DNA of 22,466 bases from Perkinsus marinus ATCC 50983 (GCF_000006405.1 NW_003209437.1:238281-260746); one strand, 5' to 3'. Shown: positions 10,330 through 19,419, counted from the first letter of the stretch. Made by a program: numbers and translations. The notes: generated by a model not told the origin, from the letters alone.

Positions 10330-10668
10330 ATGCAATCTTCTCCAACTGTAGCAGCATTCAACCTCATCGTCACCCTCGAGTTCTTAACAGCATCGGGCCT
10401 GTGTCTCCCATAGTCTTCGAAAGCATCCTCCTAGTCCGTTCCGCCCAGTTCGGGAGCTAGCAGTGTAAGCATAGTCGGCTTATGATCAGCACAACTGCGA
10501 TAGATGTTAGAGGGCGTGCAACTGGTGCCACAAGTTTCCAAACAGAGACGTGAAGGTTGTGTACTCGCTGGTCTTGATTGGATTAGACCAGACCTAAACA
10601 CACTTACTGCACGATTGGACACATTCGCCCCACATATAAGCTATGACGTTTCATCCTCTCGCCTGTGA
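10330..10668 (+). CDS. Possible three-exon small gene, unrecognised
   Basis: The best supported part is an open stretch at 10504-10668 (MLEGVQLVPQVSKQR..., 54 codons plus TGA), preceded by a donor/acceptor pair (GTAAGC...GATAG, 39 bp). Joining it in phase 0 to 10435-10464 and to an ATG exon 10330-10368 gives 77 residues. The first intron (66 bp, GTCACC donor) is the weakest link. The gene would converge on the PAS/zinc-finger gene. A second open frame (10643-10924) overlaps the end and could be an alternative last exon; a Cys-containing frame on the opposite strand (10622-10431) competes. No domain is recognised. Confidence 0.28.
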
Positions 10669-10890
10669 CGCAGCTACTGCTGAAGGACTCGCCGCCATAC
10701 CGGGTGATTCAACTCATGAGCTGCTCACAAGGATGGCGAACCAAACTACTGAAAAATCACTTTTGGTGGTGCCAATCAACACGACATATCGAGAAATCAG
10801 ATCAATCCCACGTAACGGTATAGAAAAGCTTTCCTCCAGTCAGCAGCGCATCCCAACGACGGACAGGTGCTATTTAATCACAAAATCTCA

Positions 10891-12258
10891 TTACTCTTGC
10901 TCAAGTCCGGGGTCCTTCGACTGATCAGGACCGTTAGCCACGTCATCATTACCCTCATATTCTTCATCCTCGTCCTCATAAATAGTATCAAAGATAAAGC
11001 TTTTTGTAGAACTAGCAGCTTGATGACTCGAATGACAACTCCGACCAAATGTCGAACTGCCTTCATTCAAGGAGCCCAGTAACTCACCTCGCGGTCGCTC
11101 GCATAATATACACGTATCGACATTGTCAAAGTTAACACAGCGACACTCAGGGCATTCCCATTGACCCGAGATGCCACTGAGGAAGTTGCTGACGTTGCCT
11201 TGCTTCGGCGAACCTGGCTCTGATCGGTTATCCCGGAGCCGGAGTCCGATCAAATGCTGTTGACCAGCTTGCAACCACAACGAATATTTGGAAGTCATAT
11301 AAACATCAGCGTCGAAGTTCCGACAGCCTTCCTCAGCTGCCGTACGAAAAGTCGCATGAAACAGTGTAGTTGATCTCGATGCCCTCGACTTAGCCGCATA
11401 CGCTTCGAACCGTTCGCGTTCACTCTCATCCTCCACAAAGTCCAGCAGAGATTTACCACACATCGGCGTCAAGAAGACATAGTCCAGCCGCGGATCGGAA
11501 TCCCCGACAACCCGCAGATCGTTGTCCACCCAGATAGTAGCATCGAAACTCGCCCGTAGCAAGTCATGCATGTGGGATTTATAACTATCAGCCTCCCGTT
11601 CCGCCACAATTCTAGCAATGGTCTCAAGATGGACCGGAGTGAGGACTGCCAAGACAATAGCACAACTACACCAGTACGCCGATATGTACTCCTGATGTAT
11701 GGTGTCGAGCTCAGCGATCTGTGCTATAGACACCATAGATATTATGGCGTTCTTGACGATACACAATACGATGGTTACCCAATAGGAGTAGCTAGTGAAC
11801 CCTGTAACGAGGAAAAGGAATATGTTACTACAGAATCCATAGGGACTACTCAAGAGCGATACAGTATGACACAAATAAACTAGCTGTATAACGTGTAGAC
11901 CAACTCCAAAGAGAACAAGCTCCTGTGCTGATAAGGCCGAGTCTCCTGGCTTCTTCGGCTTCTTGCCTATGTACGGGGCGAGCCAACCATCGAGGACAGG
12001 CCGGACGAAAACCAGTACAAACACGCTGTTATCGCAATTCGCAAACCAGTAGAGGACGATCAAGAAGGGAGGCAAGAGCCAGCTAAGGGCTCTGTACAAT
12101 ATTACAGCCCTCCGCTCACAGGTCGATCGTAGTTCTGATGCTATGTGCTCCAGGGCTTCAGGCACCAAAGGGATGTCCCTCTCGATGAACGGCATCACCC
12201 TTTGCAGCGTGTCTATGTGCCATAACGCTGCTCTATCCAGGGTCGAGGACAGATTCAT
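10891..12258 (-). CDS. Multi-pass membrane protein with PAS-like domain and RanBP2-type zinc finger
   Basis: A single 455-codon frame; an in-frame TAA lies directly before the ATG, so this start is firm. Residues about 52-215 hold several hydrophobic segments (near 52-72, 79-87, 112-136, 142-175 and 195-210). Residues about 232-340 look like a PAS fold (LLRASFDATIWVDNDLRVVG, then MCGKSLLDFVEDE), usually a small-molecule or redox sensor. Residues 366-390 are a RanBP2-type zinc finger: W367, C369, C372, C383, C386, then RPR. The tail is strongly acidic (YEDEDEEYEG). The arrangement suggests a membrane sensor with a cytoplasmic zinc finger binding ubiquitin, protein or RNA; this is inference. 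Intron-free coding here contrasts with XDH. One possible in-frame intron exists (11019-11087). It is divergent to the CCCH gene. Confidence 0.85.
   Translation of the reverse strand: MNLSSTLDRAALWHIDTLQRVMPFIERDIPLVPEALEHIASELRSTCERRAVILYRALSWLLPPFLIVLYWFANCDNSVFVLVFVRPVLDGWLAPYIGKKPKKPGDSALSAQELVLFGVGLHVIQLVYLCHTVSLLSSPYGFCSNIFLFLVTGFTSYSYWVTIVLCIVKNAIISMVSIAQIAELDTIHQEYISAYWCSCAIVLAVLTPVHLETIARIVAEREADSYKSHMHDLLRASFDATIWVDNDLRVVGDSDPRLDYVFLTPMCGKSLLDFVEDESERERFEAYAAKSRASRSTTLFHATFRTAAEEGCRNFDADVYMTSKYSLWLQAGQQHLIGLRLRDNRSEPGSPKQGNVSNFLSGISGQWECPECRCVNFDNVDTCILCERPRGELLGSLNEGSSTFGRSCHSSHQAASSTKSFIFDTIYEDEDEEYEGNDDVANGPDQSKDPGLEQE
11019..11087 (-). other. Possible optional in-frame intron after the zinc finger
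   Basis: Directly after the zinc-finger arginines the sequence reads GAG|GTGAGTTA, a strong donor, and 69 nt later ATCAAG. The length is a multiple of three and the segment has no stop in frame, so removal would delete 23 residues and join RPR to AASSTKSF without a frame change. The reading through it is also open, so both forms are possible. Confidence 0.4.
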
Positions 12259-12590
12259 TTATAGACAAACTGCCCGAAGAATAGTTCAAGACAGTGGTCG
12301 CCCTCCCATTCCCAGTTGAATCATCGCGCTGCCATCACAGTACACGCAAAGCTAAACACGCGGTTAGACGAAGTTATGCCGTAACAGAGCAATAAAGAGG
12401 TGGCGATCCACAAAAATTGTATGCAAATCCTGCTTCGCTCCATCGTTTTTGTGACATTTTTGCGTCTCACACTCTCAAGCTCTCCTCGCACTCTGTGAAG
12501 ATTCCATTATGTCATCGGGAGCTTAAGGAGGATCTGAAGCACCGCAAGTAGAGGAGGAGCAGTCATGGTATACCGTAACTTATCGGGCTG

Positions 12591-12741
12591 TTAGGTGCAC
12601 CTAAAGTGATTCGTAAGGTGCACCTTACGTTTAGGTGGGTAAGGCGGGTTAGGCGCATTTTTTATGAAATCACTTGCCGTTAGGTGCAAGGCACCTAACT
12701 AGGCGCACCTAAACGTAGGGTGCACCTTAAGGCGCCTTAAG
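12591..12741. repeat. Cluster of nested palindromes (fold-back repeat)
   Basis: Seen directly: TTAGGTGCACCTAA (12591-12604), TAAGGTGCACCTTA (12614-12627), TTAGGTGC-AAG-GCACCTAA (12680-12698) and CTTAAGGCGCCTTAAG (12726-12741) are perfect palindromes or short-looped inverted repeats. In addition 12614-12637 pairs with 12706-12729 over 24 positions with one mismatch. No clear target-site duplication flanks it. It fills the middle of the gap between two divergent genes, so it may be a fold-back MITE or a cluster of binding sites. The rest of 12259-13027 holds no gene I can support. Confidence 0.75.
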
Positions 12742-13027
12742 TCAGAAATCCTTGTGAAATGGACCCCAGGGACCTCTTCTTAAATGCGGGCGTGCGCTAC
12801 ATTCGCTGAGTGGAGCGAAGCTCTGCGACTTCCAGAATGTGCGTTAGCTGTCTGAGAGCGAGGTCGGGGTCGTAAACAGAAGTCATATAAAATAGGTTCC
12901 GTCGAGTTTGCTTTAGTTCCGACATTGTGTCGTATCTGTCGCGTGTTTCGGCTTTCTTCTGTGTCACTGCATTGATTCACGAACATCCCTCTTTCAGCGA
13001 TACCGTATTCCGTGAGATTATTGAATA

Positions 13028-14182
13028 ATGTCATCGTCCGTCCTGGGACAATCGCCCCGCAAACTGAGCCCTGGGCTTAGCTCGCCTTCCGCCACTGAAA
13101 TGAGGAGGTCGGCCACGGAGCCACCGAGTAGAGCGTCTCGTAAGCATGGCAACAACAATTGTGGTAAGGGAGGGGTACACGGAGGGAGCGACAACAAGAA
13201 TATGCGGCCCGTGGACCTCAGCAAGCACTTGCTAAAAACGAAGGTATTATTCTTGGGCCGGGCCTATGCCCTCGGGAACCGATTAATTCGGAAACGCATT
13301 CAGGTGTGTAGCCTGTTCTTGGAAGGCCGTTGTCATTATGGTTCGAAGTGCTTTTTTGCTCACTCAACGTCGGAGTTGCAGCAGCAGCCGAACTTGAAGA
13401 AAACTAGTCTTTGCAGACTTTATAGACAAGGTGATAGTCGTGTCAAGACTACTCCGCTAGCTATTGGTATGTGTGACCTCAGGTAAGTGCACAAAAGGTT
13501 CTGCATGCACCTATGCTCATTCGGCCGCGGAACTCCGGGCGACTGAGAAAACCGTTATGTGCATATGGTGGTTGAGTGGGAACTGTAGTCATGGATCTAA
13601 ATGCCGGTGGGGAATATTTGTTTCTATGACAATGATGAATCTGTTTTTAGTTTCGCGCATGGCGAAGCCGAGTTGAGATCACCGCCAAAGTCGGACTCTA
13701 CTGTCTCGTCCATTGCAGAGAGTAGTCCGCGCTCCCAAGTGTCATTCGACGGCCGTTTTAAAGATAGTCAAGGCTCAGCTAGCGCTCTGGCAACTCCTTA
13801 CGACTTTGGCCATGCCGCCACGTTTGACTGTTGTAAGGCTTCTGATCCTGTTGAAGAGGAACTCTGTCAGAGAGACGAGTTCGGGACCTCTCCAGCTAAT
13901 TTACTGCCCTCTTATTTGACTCGCGATATCATCGAATCTGACCCTGAAGAGGAACTGGCTGAGCTCGAGAGGAATCTCCCTAAATCACCCTTCGAGATGG
14001 TTCGTGGTGCGCCGAAGATTGTCACTCCTTCCCTACCAGCTACTGGTACAGAGCTCCCTCGGTGCGTTGCTTGCCATAACACTGTCTCGAATGACGGTGA
14101 CGTGTTGTGCCAGAAATGTTTGGCTGGCTGCTGTGCTGCTATCACAAGCGGTGATGACAGCAGCTTTTTGATCTCTATGTAG
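13028..14182 (+). CDS. Triple CCCH zinc-finger protein, four exons
   Basis: Exons 13028-13243, 13304-13430, 13483-13606 and 13651-14182 join in phase (GT-AG introns of 60, 52 and 44 bp) into 332 residues ending at TAG. Three CX7CX5CX3H fingers start at C74, C109 and C141, and each is followed by a Ser/Glu-rich linker ending in EL (HSTSEL, HSAAEL, HGEAEL). Such fingers usually bind single-stranded RNA, and related protist proteins act in mRNA stability or splicing. The N-terminus is Ser/Arg-rich and disordered. The C-terminal part is acidic and ends with two CX2C pairs (CVACH...CQKC) that could form a small zinc ribbon. Splice sites lie inside fingers 2 and 3; reading through the introns destroys both fingers, which strongly supports the model. 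The Met at 13028 is the natural start. Confidence 0.88.
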
Positions 14183-16628
14183 ATATTTGTCCATCATGAG
14201 TTTCTTTGAATGCCTCGGTGAGCGCGTTCTTCGAGACTCCAACGCGGTTGCGATATCCGTGTTTTTGGTAAGTTTGTCAGTGTTCCCTCCCCACAGAGGC
14301 GAACACAACATCTCTTTGTTGATCACTGCTGTTGTTGGTTGTATTCGCGCCAGCCACGATGATCGGTTGATTATGGGTTTTGATTATGATGCTGACGTAT
14401 CGTCCCGGTTGTCAGGCTAATGCCGGACTAGTATTGCGCGATTACAACTGATCTGGCTGAGAACGTTAGTACGACTGTTCTATCGCAGTCTGCTGATCAG
14501 TTGTCCAAGTCTACAAGAGGCCTATACTAATGTACATTTCCATATGTATCATTCGATTAAACCCTCAACGATGCAGCTTACCGGTTATCTCCTACTCGTG
14601 TACTAGGTAATCCAGAGGTCACATCAACTCCTCTAAGCCTTCTAGATTTTGCCTGCACGCCTTAGGAAGTTCTTGTTGACTTTTTGATAGTTGAAATAGT
14701 GGTCCGAAGCTGCGTTGTATCTCACTCGACTAGAAAATTACGCGTTGCTTTCCGACCCTGGACTCGTGCGTTTTGTCTTCTAGTCGTGGCACTACTAGTA
14801 TGGTATAGTCTTCTATTAAAGTTTTTCAGCTCTCTAGTTTCGTATCTCGCCTCAGCCGCGCCGGTTTGGCACCTCTTGTATACCTCAACTATTTTCCTGA
14901 TACGTTATGGATTTGTGAACGCAGCTGAGTGCGAAGCGAGCCGTTATCAGAGCTGAGTTGAAAACCTGCGGGGAGCGTTCATCTTGTCATCTTTGTCTCG
15001 TAGCTCTCCGTTTGTCCATTCTCCTGTAAGTCTACTATTTCGTTTGTCACTGAGCGTCGATATTGTTGTATTGTCATTGTTCGTTGGCTGTTGTCGCTAA
15101 TGATGGCGATCGATGCAGTGATGACTGTGCCCGAGCTTGTCACCCATTTCTGTTTTTCGGGGAGGGTTGCATCTGTCCTACTTCCATCCTCTGCGTGACT
15201 CAAATAATGCGAGCAAGATAGAGTACCAGTCGAGCTTGTATGATGATCGGAGTGGTTGGTTCCTCCCAGCTTATCAGTCACTCATGGCGAGCTTCAGAAT
15301 GGTGTTCCTGATCCAGTCTAGCGATGCTGTCATCGTCCAGTGGTTGCACGCTCGAGTGACTGGTAGAAGCGAATAAGCTAGTCAATCTCCTTCCACATCT
15401 AGCTCGAATCGACAGAGCATCGGTGGACATTATCCTGCTGTTTGTTGGCGGCACGGTTGACTCTCTGTGGCGGATAATTCAGGACGTATGCCTTCCGTCC
15501 AGTCCGGAGACGATTATTTCCGGGCTCCCGGTCTACGATGACCCAGCTTTCGACGAATGGTGCTCCCGTTAGACTTTGGTGCTATATTCTTGTCTCGATT
15601 CTTTCAACGTTGTATGGTGCTGTGTTAAGGTTATTCAATTCGCGGTGGAGATCTTTGTTGGCCTCAGGCGCTGCTACCGGAGAGAAAGTAGAAGACTTCA
15701 GCGCGAGCATGCCGATTGATGACATACGTATACCGCTCCATCTTTCAGAGTGTCACACCTGAAAGGACGTCTTCCAAAGACTCGATACGCATTGGGAAGT
15801 TGTGCCAGCATCCAAGTGAGTCCCCTCCGGTTAATATCGGCGTCGACTAGATCCGTTGTCGCACAACTTCCGTAATGATTGTGAGCCGTCAAACTTTTCA
15901 AGTCTCTAGATAGAATGAGGGTGAAAACTTCGTCGTTGACTTGTTCGCAGTGCTGGCTTGCGAATCTCGGTAACGTTCTCAGTGGAGCAGTAGTTAGCTA
16001 CCAGAGACGTAGACAGTTGGACGACTTTTCATCTGATGTGTTTGGCCTGCCATGTCTAACTCGCGACAACTATTGAGACATTGTAAGACCTCCACCCTAG
16101 CTGATTATAGGATCAGCCTTAGTCTGTGTGCGCATTATTACTTATTACAACTGCGGTCCCGATTTCATTGATTCTTTTGCCTCCCCGTTGGCCCATTACG
16201 AGAATGGTGTCAGTCAAGAGGCTCGACTGACACCACCGATTGTTGGTGTCAGTCTCTGCATTCTCGCGGTCAGAGGATTTGAACATGACGGATTACGAAG
16301 GCGTGATTGACTTCTCTGTCCCAGTTGCTGACCAGGACTGCCTCATGAGGTGTCGGAATTTTGCTCAATACTCATATATGCTGATGGTAGCTGGCGCCTA
16401 TTGCTATTCCCTAGGCGTGAATATCGATACATCTTGAGCCCGTCGTGCAGGTTATACAGTACCCACCTGTGCGTATAGATTCCAACTTTTTTTATATCAT
16501 AATGTTCCTCAAGTCCTGAAGTATCTGTAGGTGGAAAATCATGTGTATTAATTGAATAGTTAGAGAGATATATTAATTTCAAGTAGGAGGGTGGGGAGAG
16601 TAGGAAGGATCGGAAAAAAATTAATGTC
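14183..16628. other. T-rich stretch without a supported gene
   Basis: About 2.4 kb downstream of the CCCH gene. The plus strand is visibly richer in T than A, with many TTGTT, TCTCG and TTTT runs. Several open frames of 60-100 codons exist on both strands, but none has a recognisable domain, a good start and splice signals together. It may hold a long U-rich 3' UTR, an unrecognised non-coding transcript, or degraded sequence. Confidence 0.4.
16206..16254. repeat. Three-part repeat able to form two exclusive hairpins
   Basis: GGTGTCAGTC occurs at 16206-16215 and again at 16245-16254, with its exact reverse complement GACTGACACC between them at 16225-16234. The central copy can pair with either neighbour (loops of 9 and 10 nt), but not with both at once. 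Confidence 0.7.
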
Positions 16629-16633
16629 AAAAA

Positions 16634-17203
16634 TTACCTGTGTCCGGGGGTCGAACCTGGGTATAGATGGGCAGAATCACGTTACGGACCGTTACGGTTC
16701 ACTTTTACGGTTACGCTTCAAGCCCCGTACCGTAAAATTACGGCGCCGTAACGGGTCTTACGGAGATGCAGAAGGCAAAACGAGGATTGATCATTCATGT
16801 CGCCTAAATCTATTCCATGTGAATGCGAATCCGTGGATGAGGCCAGCTTGGCCGTTCCGGGCCAGCCTGCGAGTAAGACGGACGGAATTTGCAAATGAGA
16901 CGAGTGGCAAATGCGAAACCAAATGTTACTCTCTCATCGGTTCCGTTGAATTCGAGCTACAAAATACGAGTTTAGCAACTATTTGAGCTATCGTAAAGTG
17001 CATTACAGCGAATCCCTCTACCACAATTCTGAAAAAGCAGTTCAGCACCAACCGTAAAGTCGTAAGGCATTTCCGTAACCGTAAAGTGCTTACGTTACGC
17101 ACGCCGTAACGTGAACCGTAAAAAAACGTTACGCTGCCCATCTATAAACCTGGGATCTTCCGCTTGATAGGACATGTACCTAACCAGTTGAGGTAAAATG
17201 ATC
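16634..17203 (-). pseudogene. tRNA-like sequence or tRNA-derived SINE head, split by a hAT element
   Basis: With the inserted element set aside, the minus strand reads an A-box-like region (ACCTCAACTGGTTAGGTA, 17194-17177), then a B box (GGTTCGACCCC, 16657-16647), then CAGGTAA and a run of T at 16633-16629, as in a pol III gene. The D stem ACCT/AGGT pairs. The anticodon and acceptor stems do not pair well, so this is a decayed tRNA or the head of a tRNA-derived SINE rather than a working tRNA. The insertion lies at the edge of the B box. Confidence 0.5.
16662..17146. mobile_element. Non-autonomous hAT-type DNA transposon (MITE), 485 bp
   Basis: The ends are perfect 13-bp terminal inverted repeats, TATAGATGGGCAG and CTGCCCATCTATA. 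Both flanks carry the same 8-bp direct repeat AACCTGGG (16654-16661 and 17147-17154); an 8-bp target duplication is the mark of the hAT superfamily. Inside both ends are many subterminal copies of CGTTACGG/CCGTAA in both orientations, as hAT transposases need for binding. No transposase is encoded, so it would depend on an autonomous relative. The identical duplications and terminal repeats suggest a fairly recent insertion. Confidence 0.9.
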
Positions 17204-17255
17204 CTTATACGATCCACCTTTGAAACGAGCGAACATGGACCTTTTATCGTCGTAG

Positions 17256-17326
17256 TTCCACTTCCCCCGATTATTCCACTTCCCCCGATCATCCACTTCC
17301 CCCGAAAATTCCACTTTCCCCGATAA
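17256..17326. repeat. Minisatellite, about four 17-18-bp units
   Basis: Units start at 17256, 17274, 17292 and 17309, with consensus TTCCACTTCCCCCGATNA. The last unit is the most diverged. On the minus strand each unit carries a run of four or five G with GTGG nearby, giving spaced G-runs. It lies between the hAT insertion and the OTU unit and could belong to the end of either. The rest of 17155-17491 is AT-rich and shows no gene. Confidence 0.8.
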
Positions 17327-17491
17327 TTAATTGATTGTAACACCAGATAGGAGGAGTTAAGGAACAACAATAAAACGAGGTGGTTAGATTTGGTACTGTT
17401 CACGTACAGACATGAATATATACAAATATAATACAAAACTTACGTTCAAAAATCTGCGTGGATCACGGCACAGTCGCGAGAAAGAAACAAC

Positions 17492-17968
17492 CTAAGTGCT
17501 TTCCAGGAGACCTCCATAGTGAGATAAGCCATCGTAAAAAAGACATAGGGGTTCAGTAGTTGAATCCGATTCGACAACGTATGTATGACGCAGCTCCAGG
17601 GAGTGCGGTCGTTTACGTTGCAGAACCATTACCTTCCTCCTAAGCACTTTACCGATTGCTTCTATCTCCGCATAACCACCCCGACGTCGTGGCGATCGCA
17701 TGTCATTGACATACTGTTGCCAACTGGCGTCGAGAGGTAAACCACGCGTTCGGAAGTCTGCTTGCACGTTATCGGCAGCAAGATGATTCCTCCAAGCATC
17801 CTCCGTAGGCGGATGATCTTGAAGGTGGTTGCAAACCAATTCACGCAAGACAGAGGGTTTCTTTTCCTGGTCACTATCACGGAGTTGCTTTGGAAGTTTT
17901 CCTCGCAACGGACGTAAAGAAACGCAAGCGGCATAGAACAAGCAGTTCCCGTCACCTTTGACGTTCAC
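17492..17968 (-). CDS. OTU-family cysteine protease frame (deubiquitinase-like)
   Basis: The frame opens with VKGDGNCLFYAACVSLRPL, the OTU catalytic-cysteine motif (D6, C9 in this frame). It continues through YVNDMRSPRRRGGYAEIEAI, matching the central OTU motif, and ends LFYDGLSHYGGL with the catalytic His (H150). At about 158 residues it is a complete OTU core. OTU enzymes cut ubiquitin chains; they also occur in viruses and large mobile elements. There is no ATG at its head and it directly follows the 464-codon frame on the same strand, 27 nt away, so it is probably the C-terminal part of that unit rather than a separate gene. Both catalytic residues are present. Confidence 0.8.
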   Translation of the reverse strand: MNVKGDGNCLFYAACVSLRPLRGKLPKQLRDSDQEKKPSVLRELVCNHLQDHPPTEDAWRNHLAADNVQADFRTRGLPLDASWQQYVNDMRSPRRRGGYAEIEAIGKVLRRKVMVLQRKRPHSLELRHTYVVESDSTTEPLCLFYDGLSHYGGLLEST

Positions 17969-17995
17969 TAGTTTGAACTGTTTACCCGCATCTGA

Positions 17996-19390
17996 TCACA
18001 AGAAGAGGCCAGACTTGTCGATTTCTATCCAGTAGGTCGGAAGATAGGCGGTAGTTCTAGCGGGCATATTGCGGTATTCATGAGAAGGTTGCAATATGCT
18101 GGCGCTAAAACCGAAGCCTACATCGTGAAAGACCTGACGTTTCGCAGCGGTACTTGTAGTCAACACTACGTTGGTAATCCAACTTTCTTTGAATTGAGAC
18201 AAGATGTCTTTCATCGCAGAAGCGTAGGTGTTGAAAGTACCAGGGGCTTTAGCGCCTGCAGGGAGGCAGCCCTTTTTGACCGAGTAAGAAAGTGTTCCAG
18301 TCTTGTCCTTCTTACGAGAGAAAGGACGTCTCCAGGCAACTTGCCTGTACAACTGTCGCACTAACTCATCTGTCAAGCGAATACCGCCATAACTGGTGTC
18401 CTCGTCAGACGGTTCTAAAAGACGCGCCTGACGATCCGGAATGGGAACACTATCATCGGACACTGCCTCTAATTCCGAACTGCTACCTACAGAACTCCTT
18501 AAAGTCCCAAACTCTAACTGTTGACGGTAGAGTTGAGAGAAATACAAGAAAGCCTCTCTCCCTTTATCAAATAAAGGCTGAGCGTGAGGATTGGTCTCGC
18601 CAAATAAATTGATCAAATAGGCAGAGTAATAGTGAAGACTTGTCGGCAACTTGGAATTGTTGTCACCGACAGCCAACTTTAGTTTCTCTGCTACAAGTAA
18701 AGAATAATCGACCAAATTCAAGTAATCCTCATAATCGACAATCGTAAAAGAAAGGTCGGGATAAGAATCGAGACTAAACTTGTTACGATTTAAAAGCCAT
18801 TGAATAGCCTGGCTAATCGAAGGAGTAGAACACTGTCGCACGCGAAATCGTAACTCAATACGATAACCTCCTACGTCCTCGGGATTGAGACGGTCAAGAC
18901 GGGCATAAAGATGCCGGAGGTTATCAAGTAAAGAGCGAAATGAAGCACGGGAAGTAGAGACAGAAAACTTCACCCTGGCATGAGCCTTGATCACATGACG
19001 CAACCTCAGATAGAAGGTATGCTCGATGTCGATCAAAGGCATGCCTGCTTCACGATCTTTGAACGAGGTAGCAAATTGTACAGTACCGAAATCTAAACCA
19101 CCAAGTTTATCCAACACACGAAAATAACGCTTACTCGATAGTGAGTGGCGAAAGAGCCAGATACGATATGTAGAAACTGTTAGCCCGAGATCGTAAATTG
19201 TCTCTCCTTCACGAACAGCATCACCAACCGCGTAAGAAGAAATATTATACAATAAAGACGGACGAAGCTTGATCTTCATACCATACATCGCCATATACAA
19301 AGACCCATCATGTTGGAGAGAAAAATAACTACAATGTTGCAGAGCATCATAGATCACCCTTGAATCGCAGTTAAAAACCCCGGAGATCAC
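17996..19390 (-). CDS. Long intronless open frame, unknown; probable mobile-element protein
   Basis: At least 464 codons without an intron, though the best-modelled host genes here (XDH, WD40 and CCCH genes) have one every 60-300 coding bases. Base composition and codons are more AT-rich than in XDH. I recognise no family. Visible features: an N-terminal part with aromatic residues (QHCSYFSLQHDGSLYMAMYG), a middle rich in LR pairs (LRHVIKAHARVKF), an acidic stretch, and a basic C-terminal third. The frame has no ATG at its head and stays open some 50 nt upstream, overlapping the end of the serine-rich frame. With the OTU frame it looks like one unit of an old element with about two breaks. 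No reverse transcriptase, integrase, capsid, polymerase or transposase signature is visible, so the class is unknown. Confidence 0.6.
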   Translation of the reverse strand: MISGVFNCDSRVIYDALQHCSYFSLQHDGSLYMAMYGMKIKLRPSLLYNISSYAVGDAVREGETIYDLGLTVSTYRIWLFRHSLSSKRYFRVLDKLGGLDFGTVQFATSFKDREAGMPLIDIEHTFYLRLRHVIKAHARVKFSVSTSRASFRSLLDNLRHLYARLDRLNPEDVGGYRIELRFRVRQCSTPSISQAIQWLLNRNKFSLDSYPDLSFTIVDYEDYLNLVDYSLLVAEKLKLAVGDNNSKLPTSLHYYSAYLINLFGETNPHAQPLFDKGREAFLYFSQLYRQQLEFGTLRSSVGSSSELEAVSDDSVPIPDRQARLLEPSDEDTSYGGIRLTDELVRQLYRQVAWRRPFSRKKDKTGTLSYSVKKGCLPAGAKAPGTFNTYASAMKDILSQFKESWITNVVLTTSTAAKRQVFHDVGFGFSASILQPSHEYRNMPARTTAYLPTYWIEIDKSGLFL

Positions 19391-19419
19391 CGAATTTTCG
19401 TTCGGATTAGGGAAGATCG

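Noticed and set aside
14979-15281. 100-codon minus frame in the T-rich stretch
   Set aside because: It begins without ATG, has no domain, and A-rich codons are expected from the complement of a T-rich strand.
16634-17203. Calling the tRNA-like sequence a functional tRNA gene
   Set aside because: The acceptor and anticodon stems do not pair and the sequence is interrupted by 485 bp.
16206-17326. CRISPR array
   Set aside because: The repeats here are palindromes, subterminal transposon repeats and a minisatellite without regular unique spacers, and the genome is eukaryotic.
17095-17436. Gly/Ser-rich minus frame across the minisatellite
   Set aside because: The apparent repeats (GGSGIIGGSG) come from the minisatellite, and the frame starts inside the hAT element.
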